From assembly GCA_009746045.1 (NCBI GenBank), contig RPFO01000938.1, positions 912,762 to 950,960 on the forward strand: DNA of 38,199 nt. Reading direction: 5' to 3'. A program made the position numbers and the translations under genes. Below are positions 20,797 through 29,519 of this stretch, in pieces; within the stretch, counting starts at the first letter, position 1; every line of letters starts with the position of its first letter. Below the pieces are notes generated by a model. That model saw nothing but the letters and a program-made list of their open reading frames with translations, ran no database searches and was not told the origin of the DNA. The stretch comes from Mesostigma viride (Eukaryota > Streptophyta > Mesostigmatophyceae > Mesostigmatales > Mesostigmataceae).

Positions 20797-20840
20797 TTAA
20801 ACTCGTGCTCCCGTTGGGGAGTCACGAAGCATTAACCCCG
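20797..20840 (-). mobile_element. Very short LINE-like 3'-end fragment
   Basis: TTAAACTCGTGCTCCCGTTG followed by GGGAGTCACGAAGCATT matches the family 3' end at 21542-21585 and then stops. It is a severely truncated insertion. Confidence 0.6.
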
Positions 20841-21349
20841 ATGGATGGATGGGTACACGCAATCCTACCGGTCTAATCTATCTACACTTTTTGCCCTCAA
20901 CCCTAGTAGGGGTCTTGTCTAGCTCATGCTTCCCGTTTGTGCACTAGAAACACGCGGCTTCCCCACTGGAGCTGGGGGCCGTTGTCCTCTACGACCTGAG
21001 CCCACTTGGCCGGCCTTGTCCATAATAATCTTTTTCCAATTATCACGGAGAGGCCTAGGTCCCCCATGTCCTCTAAGAGCTGCATGCTCTTTGAAGGCGC
21101 GGGCCTTGCGGCGTCTAGACTGGCTGGGCCCGGCCCACGTGAGGAGGTGCCTGCCTGGCCGGCTTATAGCTGGTCGCAGCCCTGCGGAGGGGCCACGTGA
21201 GGTGTCTACCTGGCCGGTCAGTGTGAGCTAAGTGCCCTACTATATACTAGCATAGTTGCCGGCAGGCGCCGCTGCTTGACATGGTGCTGGTGATAAGTGG
21301 CATGCCTAGGTACAAGTCCTCCTTGCGAGCGTGAGCAGTCTGCGTATCC
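20841..21349. other. No gene recognised
   Basis: Short open frames only. The stretch has GGCCGGCC-rich sections like other transposon remnants in this window. Its right end leads into the reverse transcriptase fragment. Confidence 0.4.
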
Positions 21350-21475
21350 CATGCATGCGGAAAACAGTTGACCACGCAGCATGTTGGTGACCGCGCCGTC
21401 TAGCTTTTTGGCAAGGTCGGCTGTGAGGGTCCACGTCTCGGCCCTGTACGTTACAAGAACAGGGATTTGCTTAGC
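21350..21475 (-). pseudogene. Fragment of non-LTR reverse transcriptase C-terminus
   Basis: The - strand frame reads IPVLVTYRAETWTLTADLAK, then KLDGAVTNMLR. This is the segment after the LINE reverse transcriptase domain, usually VLLYG.ETWTLT...EKKLDG..TRMLR. It is truncated on both sides. It lies just 3' of the ORF1-only element but is separated from it by that element's tail, so it is not part of it. Confidence 0.65.
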
Positions 21476-21944
21476 CATGATCATGCCAAGGAGATCGACC
21501 ACCAGCCGGCAGGCCAGAAATCGGATTAATTAATTAATTAATTAAACTCGTGCTCCCGTTGGGGAGTCACGGAGCACCGAAGTGCTTTTAATCCCTGTGT
21601 GTGCACTACAGGAGAAAGGGCAGAGACCCCCAGTCTCCTTCATGCCAAAGGCATGCCACAGCTGCAATCGGGCGCGGCTAGCTAAAAGGACAGGCTAACG
21701 ATCCGGCAAACTGTGGGTGCAATAAGACCCATGTGAGCATATCATAGCAAGGAGCGTGGGCAAGTAATCTGAACATAGCCAGGGCGTAGCATGGCTGTAC
21801 TAGGACTAGGCTAAGGCTATGGCTGGTTGTGTACCGTGCGTTGGCGGCACGTGACTAGGTGTGTTGGCTCAGCTAGGCAACATTCTAGGCATGGCTGCCT
21901 TAGCGGCAGTGACGCCAATGGTTACGAGCTAGGGCTTTGCTATT

Positions 21945-23324
21945 CTAGCCCGCTGGGGGCGTCCACATCTTGTGGTTGATCATCAGGTCCCCGCCCCTCC
22001 AGTACACCTTGGGCTTCTGGGGGTCCTGCTTATGGCGGAGGTATTCCGGCCACAGGTCGCGTCGCTGCTGTTGCTGAGCGGGGGTGAGGTCGTCATCCAG
22101 CGTCCAGGTGAGGTCGTGCAACCGCTTGCGACGAGAGAGGAACCGCTGCTTATCCTCAGGGGAGGGGAAGGTGAGTAGGACTGGTGGGGGAGCCGCCTTG
22201 TCCCGTGAGTGGGGAAGGCGGTGGCACCCACGCAGTTCTACCTCACCTACCAGGCCCATGAGGGTAAGAAGCTGGTTCTTGAGCTCGTCAGCAAGAGAGG
22301 TTGACGTCTCACCTGGCTTCTGGGGGAAGCGACGTAGCACCACTCGGCACTCGCGGCGAGCGCGGTCGGCGACCTCCCGTTGCTGGGCCTGGCGGTGGTC
22401 CTCCAGCTCCTGGAGCTTTGTAGCGATGGCGTCGGTGGTGGAGGCGGTCGCTGACCGCAGCAGGTCCGCGTAGGAGAGCGGCGGGAGGTCGCCAGCATCC
22501 TGCCGGGGTGGCTGGGATGCAATGGTGGCCGTCTGCTCCGCTATCTTGGGGACCTGTGTGGCCAGGGCCTCGGTGTGGGCGGTGATGGCCTCAAGCTTCT
22601 TCAGGAGCACGCCACACTTGCCCTCCACCTGGTTAAGGCGAGAGACAAGTGCAGCATTCGTTTCCGAAGCCTGCGCCGCGGTGTGTAGCGCCGTGAACTG
22701 GGGTTGTAGCTTGTGGACGACCTTGGTTTCCACGTTGGAGACCCGGGCTTCCACCGTGTTGAGCGTCGTGTTCAGCGAGGTCAGCTTCTCGGCTAACGGC
22801 CAGGTCACGTGCTCCTCCAGCACTGCGCGGATGTCATCCTTGCAGAGGGAGGAAGCCGATGGGGCTGCCGGCTGTGCGGGGGCTGGGGCGTTGAGTGCGT
22901 TCCGAAGTGCTCTGTGGATGTCGCCGAAGCTGCGCTGGTAGTAGCTGGTCAAGATAACCGTGCGTTGGCGGGATTCGCCACAGGTGTAGAGCCAGGACGT
23001 GTCGCGGTAGTCGATAGCCGTCCCCCCTCTCCAGGCCACAAAGAGCTTCCGCTCCTGTGTGAGGAACTGGAGAACTTCGACGACTTCCTGCGGCGACAGC
23101 TTCTGCCACTCGAGGAGGGAGAACATTCCGTCGCCGGGCAAGTATTGGCTCCATTTGTGGCGATCGTGGCATGGTTTCTTGGGAGCCTCAGGCGAGGCGC
23201 TTGGCGAGGGTTTGGCGGGTAAGCCTGGCGGCTGAACAATGGCGAGGGCGAGAGGGTTGGGCTGGGCGCTGGGAAGCTGTGCCAGCTCCTTTTCCAGCCC
23301 TCGTTTTGCTTTGGTAGTCGTCAT
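21945..23324 (-). CDS. LINE ORF1-like RNA-binding protein, 459 aa
   Basis: The N-terminal 60 residues are proline-rich and probably disordered. A folded segment follows around 60-140 (WSQYLPGDGMFSLLEWQKLS onward). Residues about 165-290 have the heptad look of a coiled coil with few prolines. From about 315 the pattern RRECRVVLRRFP, then GCHRLPHSRD, VLLTFPSPEDKQRFLS and, near the end, RRDLWPEYLRHKQ resembles the RRM and C-terminal domains of L1 ORF1p. Such proteins trimerise, coat element RNA and act as nucleic-acid chaperones. The ORF is intact, so this copy may be young. Start chosen: ATG at 23324. Assignment is by pattern only. Confidence 0.65.
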   Translation of the reverse strand: MTTTKAKRGLEKELAQLPSAQPNPLALAIVQPPGLPAKPSPSASPEAPKKPCHDRHKWSQYLPGDGMFSLLEWQKLSPQEVVEVLQFLTQERKLFVAWRGGTAIDYRDTSWLYTCGESRQRTVILTSYYQRSFGDIHRALRNALNAPAPAQPAAPSASSLCKDDIRAVLEEHVTWPLAEKLTSLNTTLNTVEARVSNVETKVVHKLQPQFTALHTAAQASETNAALVSRLNQVEGKCGVLLKKLEAITAHTEALATQVPKIAEQTATIASQPPRQDAGDLPPLSYADLLRSATASTTDAIATKLQELEDHRQAQQREVADRARRECRVVLRRFPQKPGETSTSLADELKNQLLTLMGLVGEVELRGCHRLPHSRDKAAPPPVLLTFPSPEDKQRFLSRRKRLHDLTWTLDDDLTPAQQQQRRDLWPEYLRHKQDPQKPKVYWRGGDLMINHKMWTPPAG

Positions 23325-23448
23325 AGCTGGTCACGTCTATACTGCGTGGCAGCCGTAACCGTTTATACTGGCAAGTGCGTCTTAGAAAGGCGCATCGAAT
23401 GCAAGTGGTCTGACCGAATTTGGGGCTCAGACGCAAAAGATCTGAACT

Positions 23449-23501
23449 CCGCCGTCAGCCATACCGCCGTCAGCCATTTTCGTAAGTCCGCCGTCAGCCA
23501 T
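23449..23501. repeat. Three copies of CCGCCGTCAGCCAT
   Basis: The 14-base word occurs at 23449, 23464 and 23488, about 130 bases upstream of the ORF1 start on the - strand. It may be part of the 5' region or promoter of the retroposon; its function is not known. Confidence 0.6.
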
Positions 23502-23505
23502 GGCT

Positions 23506-23799
23506 ATTCGAAATCGGATGAATTACATAATGATCAAGTCGTCCATGCACCCCTGCATGTGTCTGCGCGGGAAAATAATAATAATTGTGGGAACTGCTGC
23601 TGAATTATTCATTAGTATGGAACAGGCCTTGGGGCCAGGCCAGGTCAAAATGAGCCGCCCCAGGTGGTTGGCCAAGGCGCTGGGGGCCGGCCAGACCAAG
23701 GGCGGTGTCGACCTGGCTGCTGCGAGCAAGATGTCCTACAACTGAATGCTATCATCCTACGCTGCCTAATCTCGTCCGAAATACGAGGCATACCCTGAT
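23506..23799. other. No gene recognised
   Basis: A GC-rich stretch with GGCCAGGCCAGGTC and GGGGCCGGCCAGACC words. The 81-codon open frame here has no family features. Confidence 0.4.
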
Positions 23800-23990
23800 T
23801 ATTAATTAATAAGCACGTGACTGCGTCACGTGGGTGCCAATACAGAGTAAAGGAACCTTCAACCCTATATACACAGCGAGAAGGAGGGAGGGCGCCCTAG
23901 CTTCTCTCACTGCCGCAGGTGGGCAGGCCACATAGCGCTCTCTCCACGGCATGGTGCCGGGGCGCAACACTGTGGGTGCAATACAACCAG
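23800..23990. mobile_element. Second copy of the retroposon end with the CACGTGAC dyad, plus dispersed repeat
   Basis: An ATTA-type tail and CACGTGACTGCGTCACGTG (23814-23832) repeat the arrangement at 17197-17240. This is followed by the GGAGGGAGGGCGCCC dispersed repeat also found at about 15020. Confidence 0.55.
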
Positions 23991-24174
23991 TGCAATACCA
24001 TAATAGGTAGGCCATGACGCATAGCTTATGCTACAAATGTGAGGTGGGCTCAAGACGTCGGCTAATTAAGGCGCAAGCTGATGGCCACAAGGTGCCAGAG
24101 CTAATTGAAGGTACTATAACGCTGTGCGCTAATATTGTTTTAAGTGCTGTAATGCCTAACTCGTCGTCTGTCCC

Positions 24175-24202
24175 AACTCAGTCCTCACAGGAGGACTGAG
24201 TT
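24175..24202. repeat. Perfect 12-bp stem with 4-base loop
   Basis: AACTCAGTCCTC, loop ACAG, then GAGGACTGAGTT. CTCAGTCCTC occurs again at about 24525. It could be part of an inverted-repeat transposon end. No T-run follows it. Confidence 0.6.
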
Positions 24203-24810
24203 GACAATTTTCAACCGCGTGTAGCGACTAGGTGGGGGGTCCATCCCAAATGTTTTGATGTGGATCGGGGGTGTACTAGATGTCATTTTGTTGGCAAAAA
24301 TACTGCAGATGTGAAAACTTGACGCGAACACCTGAAAATTACACGGTCGTTGGGCACCCCCTCGCGAATTTGCATTTTTCGGGATAAGAACGAGTGGGAA
24401 AAATTCAATCAAATCCTGGTGCATGAAGAAAAAATATAGGCATGTAAACAATATAGTTCTTTATCAATAGAAAAAAACTGGGCTCGATTTGGCCACTGCA
24501 ACTGCCTGAAACAATTTAAAAACTCTCAGTCCTCAGCCGAGGACAAGGGCTTGCTGGCACTATGCCAGCATGCTACCATTATTCCAATGTCCATATTATG
24601 CCATGTAGCCATTTAAATGACCCATGCTCACACAAAAAACATCTACAAACCTGCAGGGCTCAATAAAACATGCTAGGAGGGCCTTGCAAGTCGCTTACGT
24701 ACGGAGCTGAAAAACGTCTACATGCTAGCATGCTAGCACCTAGTTTTCATTATCCCAAGCACCTAGTGCTGATAATGATAACCTGCCTATATAAACAATA
24801 TTAGGCAAAT
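24203..24810. other. 3' flank of the piggyBac-like gene, no gene seen
   Basis: AT-rich non-coding sequence. No TTAA-flanked terminal inverted repeat could be assigned. On the - strand it follows the transposase stop. Confidence 0.45.
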
Positions 24811-25485
24811 TCAGCGCCTGCTTGGCCCTGCAGCTGTCTGGGCGCGGGTGGCCCTCTTGGCCGCCCACTTCCTGCCAGCCTCGCTGCGCTCGGTGAGGGG
24901 CACCATGGCCCTCTGCTTGCCCTTCAAGGCGTTCAAGCCGGGGATCTTGCCTGGCGGGGCATGCCAGGCAGCGAAGCACTCGCGGTGAAGGGCCACGTTG
25001 CATTCTGGGCACCAGAAGTCAGTGCGAGGAAGGCGAGGCTCCCCAGGCTTGGGCTTGGGCTTGGTGGCAGTGCACACCTCACACTGTGCCTGCATGCGTT
25101 CCTCGCCCTTGAATGGGATGCGCTCGATGGTGGTGTGTGTGCCGGAGTGCCGCCCACCACGTCCGGGCATCACAGCCACGCCCACGCTGTCGATGGGCAG
25201 TGCGGCACCATCCCACTTGGTGTGCATCAGCTTGGTGGCCAGCTTCAGGTGGAAGTCCATGTGAGACATGGCCTCATCCGGGCCACCCGCCAGCAGGGTG
25301 TGGATGTTGTGCGCCTGGCTGACCGTCTCGGACAGCATGCCAAAGAATGGCCGGTGGAACCACATCTGCGTGGGCAGCACAGACTGCACATTGTATTCGG
25401 CGCAATGCATGTCCTTGATGTCGACGGCCTTGTACATGGACCAGTACAGCACCACGTGGTATGGAGCCGGCACTAGCACGCGGTC
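24811..25485 (-). pseudogene. piggyBac-type transposase, C-terminal half
   Basis: The reading frame begins at the retrotransposon target site and runs 224 codons to TGA. It starts DRVLVPAPYHVVLYWSMYKA and continues VDIKDMHCAEYN, at the place of the third catalytic Asp region (family: YN..MGGVD..D). It ends with a zinc-binding cysteine-rich domain: CEVC, then DFWCPECNVALHRECF with a further His. piggyBac enzymes use this domain to bind transposon ends. The frame continues exactly that of 32406-31645. Only insertion of the LTR element breaks the gene. Confidence 0.85.
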
Positions 25486-25490
25486 AGCCG
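25486..25490. repeat. 5-bp target-site duplication AGCCG, left copy
   Basis: AGCCG here and at 31645-31649 flank the LTR retrotransposon. Confidence 0.9.
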
Positions 25491-25835
25491 AGTTAAAGCC
25501 CGACCGGCTCAGCTATGGCGGTCGGTCACGTTGAGCTTGGGATAAGGTGAACACAGAGAACTACTGTCGGAGCTGGCCCACCACTGGTTTATGTCTTAGC
25601 CAGCAAACCCTATCCGGTTAGCCGTAACCGTGGGACAAGCTAGCCGTCCGTACTGACCCGGATAAGGCCCCGGACTGGGGCCTAGGTGGCGCCGGCCCTA
25701 GGCGCCGCCCTTAGACCGGTCGCCCGCATCGGACCGCCGGATTATAGCCGGCGGCTTAGCGGACGCTAGCGGAAGGCGTGCGGACGGACATGGGGAACTT
25801 AGAGCCAGATCCTAGGGCTCTAGAGTTACTCAACT
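25491..25835 (-). repeat. 3' LTR
   Basis: 345 bp with AGTT/AACT ends; it lies downstream of the pol region in the element's orientation. A purine stretch (AAAGAACAAAAGAG on the - strand, about 25842-25857) precedes it and may be the polypurine tract; this is a weak match. Confidence 0.93.
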
Positions 25836-26212
25836 CCGACATACTCTTTTGTTCTTTGATTAATTATCAAAATAATTACATCAAATGCAGACCATACAAA
25901 ACCCTCTAAGGTAGGGAACTCAAGGGGGCCTCAAGGCCGTCAAAATCACCACGGTATCGACCCGCGCCCTTGTGATCACACATGAATAGTGATGTAATAA
26001 GTATCGAGAAAAAAACAACTATGCCACCAGACAAAAGGTGACCCATTTATTAGGACCAGTGACCCGCCGACGGGCCCAAGGCACCGTCCAACGTGGCTAG
26101 GGTATGGTCAGGACAAGCAAAAAAACTACCACCATGATATTCGTGAATGCTAGCAACACAGGGTGAGTTATGGCTGTATTCATAAAGCGCCCGAGCCGTA
26201 ACCCTGTGTGGC
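25836..26212 (-). other. Retrotransposon 3' non-coding region
   Basis: 377 bp between the RNase H stop and the 3' LTR. It has no open frame of note. The left part is AT-rich. Confidence 0.7.
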
Positions 26213-28531
26213 TCACGGGTGTTGCATCGTCATGCGCTTGCGCAACACTGCGTACTGCGGGGCAGCCTCCCGCGCCTCCTTGGTGAGTGCATCCGCGGGA
26301 TTGAGTTCATCCGCGATGTGCTGGAGACGCGTGACGCAGGAGGCCGCCTCAGCGAGTACGAGGTAATCAACGTCCTGTGACCGCGCATAGGGATTGTCAA
26401 GGAAGGCCAAACAACTTTGTGAGTCAGTGTGCACCGTGCTAGTCCAGTGAAGAGTGAACCCACACGAGCCAAATACCCAACCCAGCAAGTACCGCAGCCA
26501 CATGCCATGTGAGATAGCTGAAACAATGCCCCGGCATTCAGCCGTGTTGGGGCTAGTGGCAATGCGGCTGTGCAAGCGCGAGTACCAATCTAACAACATG
26601 CCAGGCTGTCCCTCATTGCTAATAAAGAACAGTGCCCCCATGCGGGCCCGCACTTGGCTGACTGTGCGCGTCTCTAGATTAGCATCCGTCACTATCTCGA
26701 GGTGCACCGGCTGTGAGCAATCGAGCCCACGAAGCACAATGCCGGGCGTCATGGCCAGCTGCCGCCGAACATGAATGGACCCTAGTCCTTCCAGCACATC
26801 ATCGGGCAGGCGAGCGAGCACCGCCAAATCAGGTGCCACCGTGTCCGCCAACCACCCGAGCTTGCCCTTAACCGAGGGCCCATGGGTTGCCAACAGCGGG
26901 GACGGGAGGTCGGCCAGCAGGTCAACCACATAGTTGCGGCTATCCTGCATGTGCATGACCCATTCGCCAGAACGCGAATCCCGCTGCAACGTAGACTGCA
27001 CGCCGCAAAACACCACGGGTTTACCCTCCTCATGATCCACCGCCCTGCCCAGGGGAAACTTAGCCGCCACTGCAGCAAGAAACTGGGTAGCAAAGGTGCG
27101 AGGTGCCACCAGCTTGAAGTCATCGCCATGCCACACGAAGAGGGCTGGCTCGCCAGGGACGCCGGTGGGGACCACAAAGAAGTTAGGATCCGCGCGATGG
27201 TACGTGGCCCCTAAGCTCTGCAAGACCTCCTCCGCGGAAATGCGGAAGATGATGGGAGAGCTCTGCAGCCCCTCCACCCCTGTCAACAGCTCGATATACT
27301 CGCTGCCAATGGTGCCATCCTGCCAGACCACCGGGACCTTCACCACGTAGCGGGTGCCTTGCCATGTTTGCTGCGCGACCCCAGCGTCGCTGTGGAGGAA
27401 TGCCCGCTGAAAGTCACCGCACCACATCCCGTAGTCCTTGCCCGCGTTCCGCTTGCCCAAGTAGATGACCGTCAGTAGCCGATGCGAAACATGGTTGAGC
27501 CCAGGGGTATAAAGATCCTTGGCGTCCAGCGGGGAGGACCCCTTCGTCTCCGTGACCACGGGCCTTACCCGGAACACCACCGAAGAGTTGGTCTCGTCCG
27601 GCTTGTAGGTGAGCACGAACTTCAACCGCAACCGCGTGGCCCCGGCTGGCACACTCTCCAATCCTCGGTAGACCTCGCGCTCTCGCCACTGCTCCTTGGC
27701 TCGAATGAACGCGTCGCGCCACAAAGCAAACTTGAGAGGATCTTGACAGTCCAGGACAAGTTGCTCCCACGTCACAGGGCTATCCGCCGCCAGTGAGTGT
27801 GAGTGGAGGCCGAAGCTGCGCGGGTGCCAATCCTGAGGCTGAATGATGGACTGGACGAGCGGCGGTGTGGAAAACGCCGCCATCGGTAAGCGCCGCACGA
27901 CGCCGGGCTGCCCGACCACCACCCCCAATGGAGCGTGGTACTCGCGAAGCGGGATGCTGCCCACCCCCGCGACTGACAGCAAGTCAGCGGACACTGAGAA
28001 CCCCGGGTATGATACGAAAGGTTCGCCCAGCAAGGCCACATCCTCGTAGCCATCCACGACGTGAAACGGCGTGTCAATGCCCAACACCGGCAGCACCACC
28101 ATCCCGGTAACTTGATATGCCGAAGTGCCTGCAAAGTCGGTCACCGATTTGTACGGCGACTCTAGCACTGGATACAGGGTGGCTGCCCGACGAGAGATAA
28201 TAGACACGGATGCTTGCGTGTCCACAGCCACCAGCTGCCACGGTCTACACGTAGGAAACAAGGCTGACTTAACCGGCCTGACCCCCTGTGAGAGAGTTTT
28301 GACCTGAGCCACCCCTGATGCAGCTTTCGCTTTAAGCGCCTGAGCACGCCACAAGGCCGTGACCGTTGAAGCCAGGTCCCTAGGTGGGCGAGGCGCATGG
28401 GCAGGACCCTGACCCTCCGGCGAGGCCACGCTAGGCGGGCCTCCCACATTATCCGTGGCTAGCACAGGAGGTGAGTCACTACGTGCACTAGGTCCCGTCA
28501 AACCCACCCCATCCTCATCCCACCCATCCAC
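26213..28531 (-). CDS. pol: Retrotransposon protease, reverse transcriptase and RNase H
   Basis: The open frame has 772 codons, but its first codon is GTG in the overlap with the integrase frame, so it is probably reached by frameshift. Residues 100-170 look like a retropepsin: VAVDTQASVSIIS (D104; the usual G of DTG is Q), FAG, VLPVLG, FHVVD and LLGEPF. Reverse transcriptase follows: GDFQRAFLH is motif A (D373) and VWHGDDF is motif C (469-471). GKLGWLADTVAPDLAVLA is the Copia linker (family: G.L.YLA..TRPDI). RNase H shows TDANLE, NTAECRG, HTDSQSC and ELNPADALTKEA. No start codon of its own is needed. All key residues except the Q in the protease are present. Confidence 0.87.
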   Translation of the reverse strand: MDGWDEDGVGLTGPSARSDSPPVLATDNVGGPPSVASPEGQGPAHAPRPPRDLASTVTALWRAQALKAKAASGVAQVKTLSQGVRPVKSALFPTCRPWQLVAVDTQASVSIISRRAATLYPVLESPYKSVTDFAGTSAYQVTGMVVLPVLGIDTPFHVVDGYEDVALLGEPFVSYPGFSVSADLLSVAGVGSIPLREYHAPLGVVVGQPGVVRRLPMAAFSTPPLVQSIIQPQDWHPRSFGLHSHSLAADSPVTWEQLVLDCQDPLKFALWRDAFIRAKEQWREREVYRGLESVPAGATRLRLKFVLTYKPDETNSSVVFRVRPVVTETKGSSPLDAKDLYTPGLNHVSHRLLTVIYLGKRNAGKDYGMWCGDFQRAFLHSDAGVAQQTWQGTRYVVKVPVVWQDGTIGSEYIELLTGVEGLQSSPIIFRISAEEVLQSLGATYHRADPNFFVVPTGVPGEPALFVWHGDDFKLVAPRTFATQFLAAVAAKFPLGRAVDHEEGKPVVFCGVQSTLQRDSRSGEWVMHMQDSRNYVVDLLADLPSPLLATHGPSVKGKLGWLADTVAPDLAVLARLPDDVLEGLGSIHVRRQLAMTPGIVLRGLDCSQPVHLEIVTDANLETRTVSQVRARMGALFFISNEGQPGMLLDWYSRLHSRIATSPNTAECRGIVSAISHGMWLRYLLGWVFGSCGFTLHWTSTVHTDSQSCLAFLDNPYARSQDVDYLVLAEAASCVTRLQHIADELNPADALTKEAREAAPQYAVLRKRMTMQHP

Positions 28532-29519
28532 GGGGTCATATTGGGGCCCAGGGGAGGGGGGGGTGTAGCTGTGTCTGCCCCTGGGAGCGACCCGTGGGGT
28601 ACCACCTCAGATGCTACGACAGGCGCATTATCCTTCACTACCCACCCCAGTGCCCTGTTGGCTGCCAGCTCACTCTCCATGCTATCCCCTTGCTTATAGC
28701 CTGCCACCGATGCCCATGGTACCCTATACACCCGATCATTCCACTCTATGTCTATGACCCGCAGCGGCCAGTCTAACTTTGTGATGGCCCCAGGCCCCTG
28801 CATGGTGCCCCGTTTGCCGCTGGGCGAGCTCTCCTTGTGGAACATGACCAACTGCCCGACCTCAAAAGCGCTAGACAAATCAGGCAGCGTGGCATCCTTG
28901 AGCCGCAGCTTGGCGGCGGTATCCTGTAGATGCTGTTGGTATGCCTCTACTACCTCGGGTGAGTAGGTGCCCGCTGACAGCCCCCGAGGCGTGACTAGCC
29001 CAAAGCCCTTGACATCAAGCACGTGCCTATGGTTGCACACATGCATGAGCTCCTTGCACCACGCCGTCTTGACCGCGTAGGATTTGCCATGTGGGTTATC
29101 CTGTCGCTTGGCTGCCACAGTCTTGACATAGCTTACAGTGCGATCTATCATGCCCATATTGCCGTGATCCTCACGCCCCACGATGACCACGGCCTCCATC
29201 CCCGGCAAACCTTGCACACAGCGGAACTGCTGGTCTAGCATGAGCTCCACTACGGGATGAAAGAAAGCCAGGCTGATCTTGATAGCCCTGTGCAGGTCAG
29301 CCTCAAACATGTGAGGCAGCGGCTCAATGTAGGTGGCCTTGCTGAACCTATCCTTGACTATGAAATAGGTGTCCCCCCCTTCCATGTGCATGACATCCCC
29401 CACAAGGTACCCTCGCTCCAAGGGTGGAGTCTTGGCATGCCGCCTACGCGACTTCTTCCTGATCTTGATGCAGGCAGGACACTGAGCACGCACATTCTTC
29501 AGCTCGTTGTATAAAGGTG
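28498..29519 (-). CDS. int: Retrotransposon integrase
   Basis: The frame opens just before the gag stop. The Cys pair of the HHCC finger, CPAC, is in this frame, while the two His (HRAYGH) are at the end of the gag frame, so one protein must cross from gag to this frame by a -1 shift. The catalytic core begins GYLVGDVMHMEGG (first Asp, residue 33 from the GTG at 29493), followed by TYFIVKDRFSKATYIEPL, typical of Copia integrases. The second Asp is likely D87 in LMLDQQF. The usual Glu position has MGMIDRTV, so Asp may replace it. The C-terminus (FEVGQLVMF, then GPGAITKLD) resembles an SH3-like DNA-binding domain. A TGA at 28498 ends the frame. Confidence 0.8.

Larger units (their letters stand above)
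21525..23505 (-). mobile_element. ORF1-only LINE-like retroposon, best copy, about 2 kb
   Basis: On the - strand there is a short 5' region, one 459-codon ORF (23324-21945), a 400-bp 3' untranslated region and an AATT simple-sequence tail (21525-21545). No endonuclease or reverse transcriptase is present. The ORF1-to-3'-region junction is the same in the copies at 18.3-19.3 and 19.3-20.1 kb, so the lack of ORF2 is a family feature. Mammalian HAL1 elements have this layout. The 5' boundary is uncertain. Confidence 0.7.

Noticed and set aside
22084-23222. + strand open frames over the ORF1 region
   Set aside because: Antisense shadows of the 459-aa ORF1, which has domain-like composition and recognisable motifs.
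24175-24202. Intrinsic terminator
   Set aside because: The stem is perfect but has no T-run, no gene ends there, and the genome is eukaryotic.
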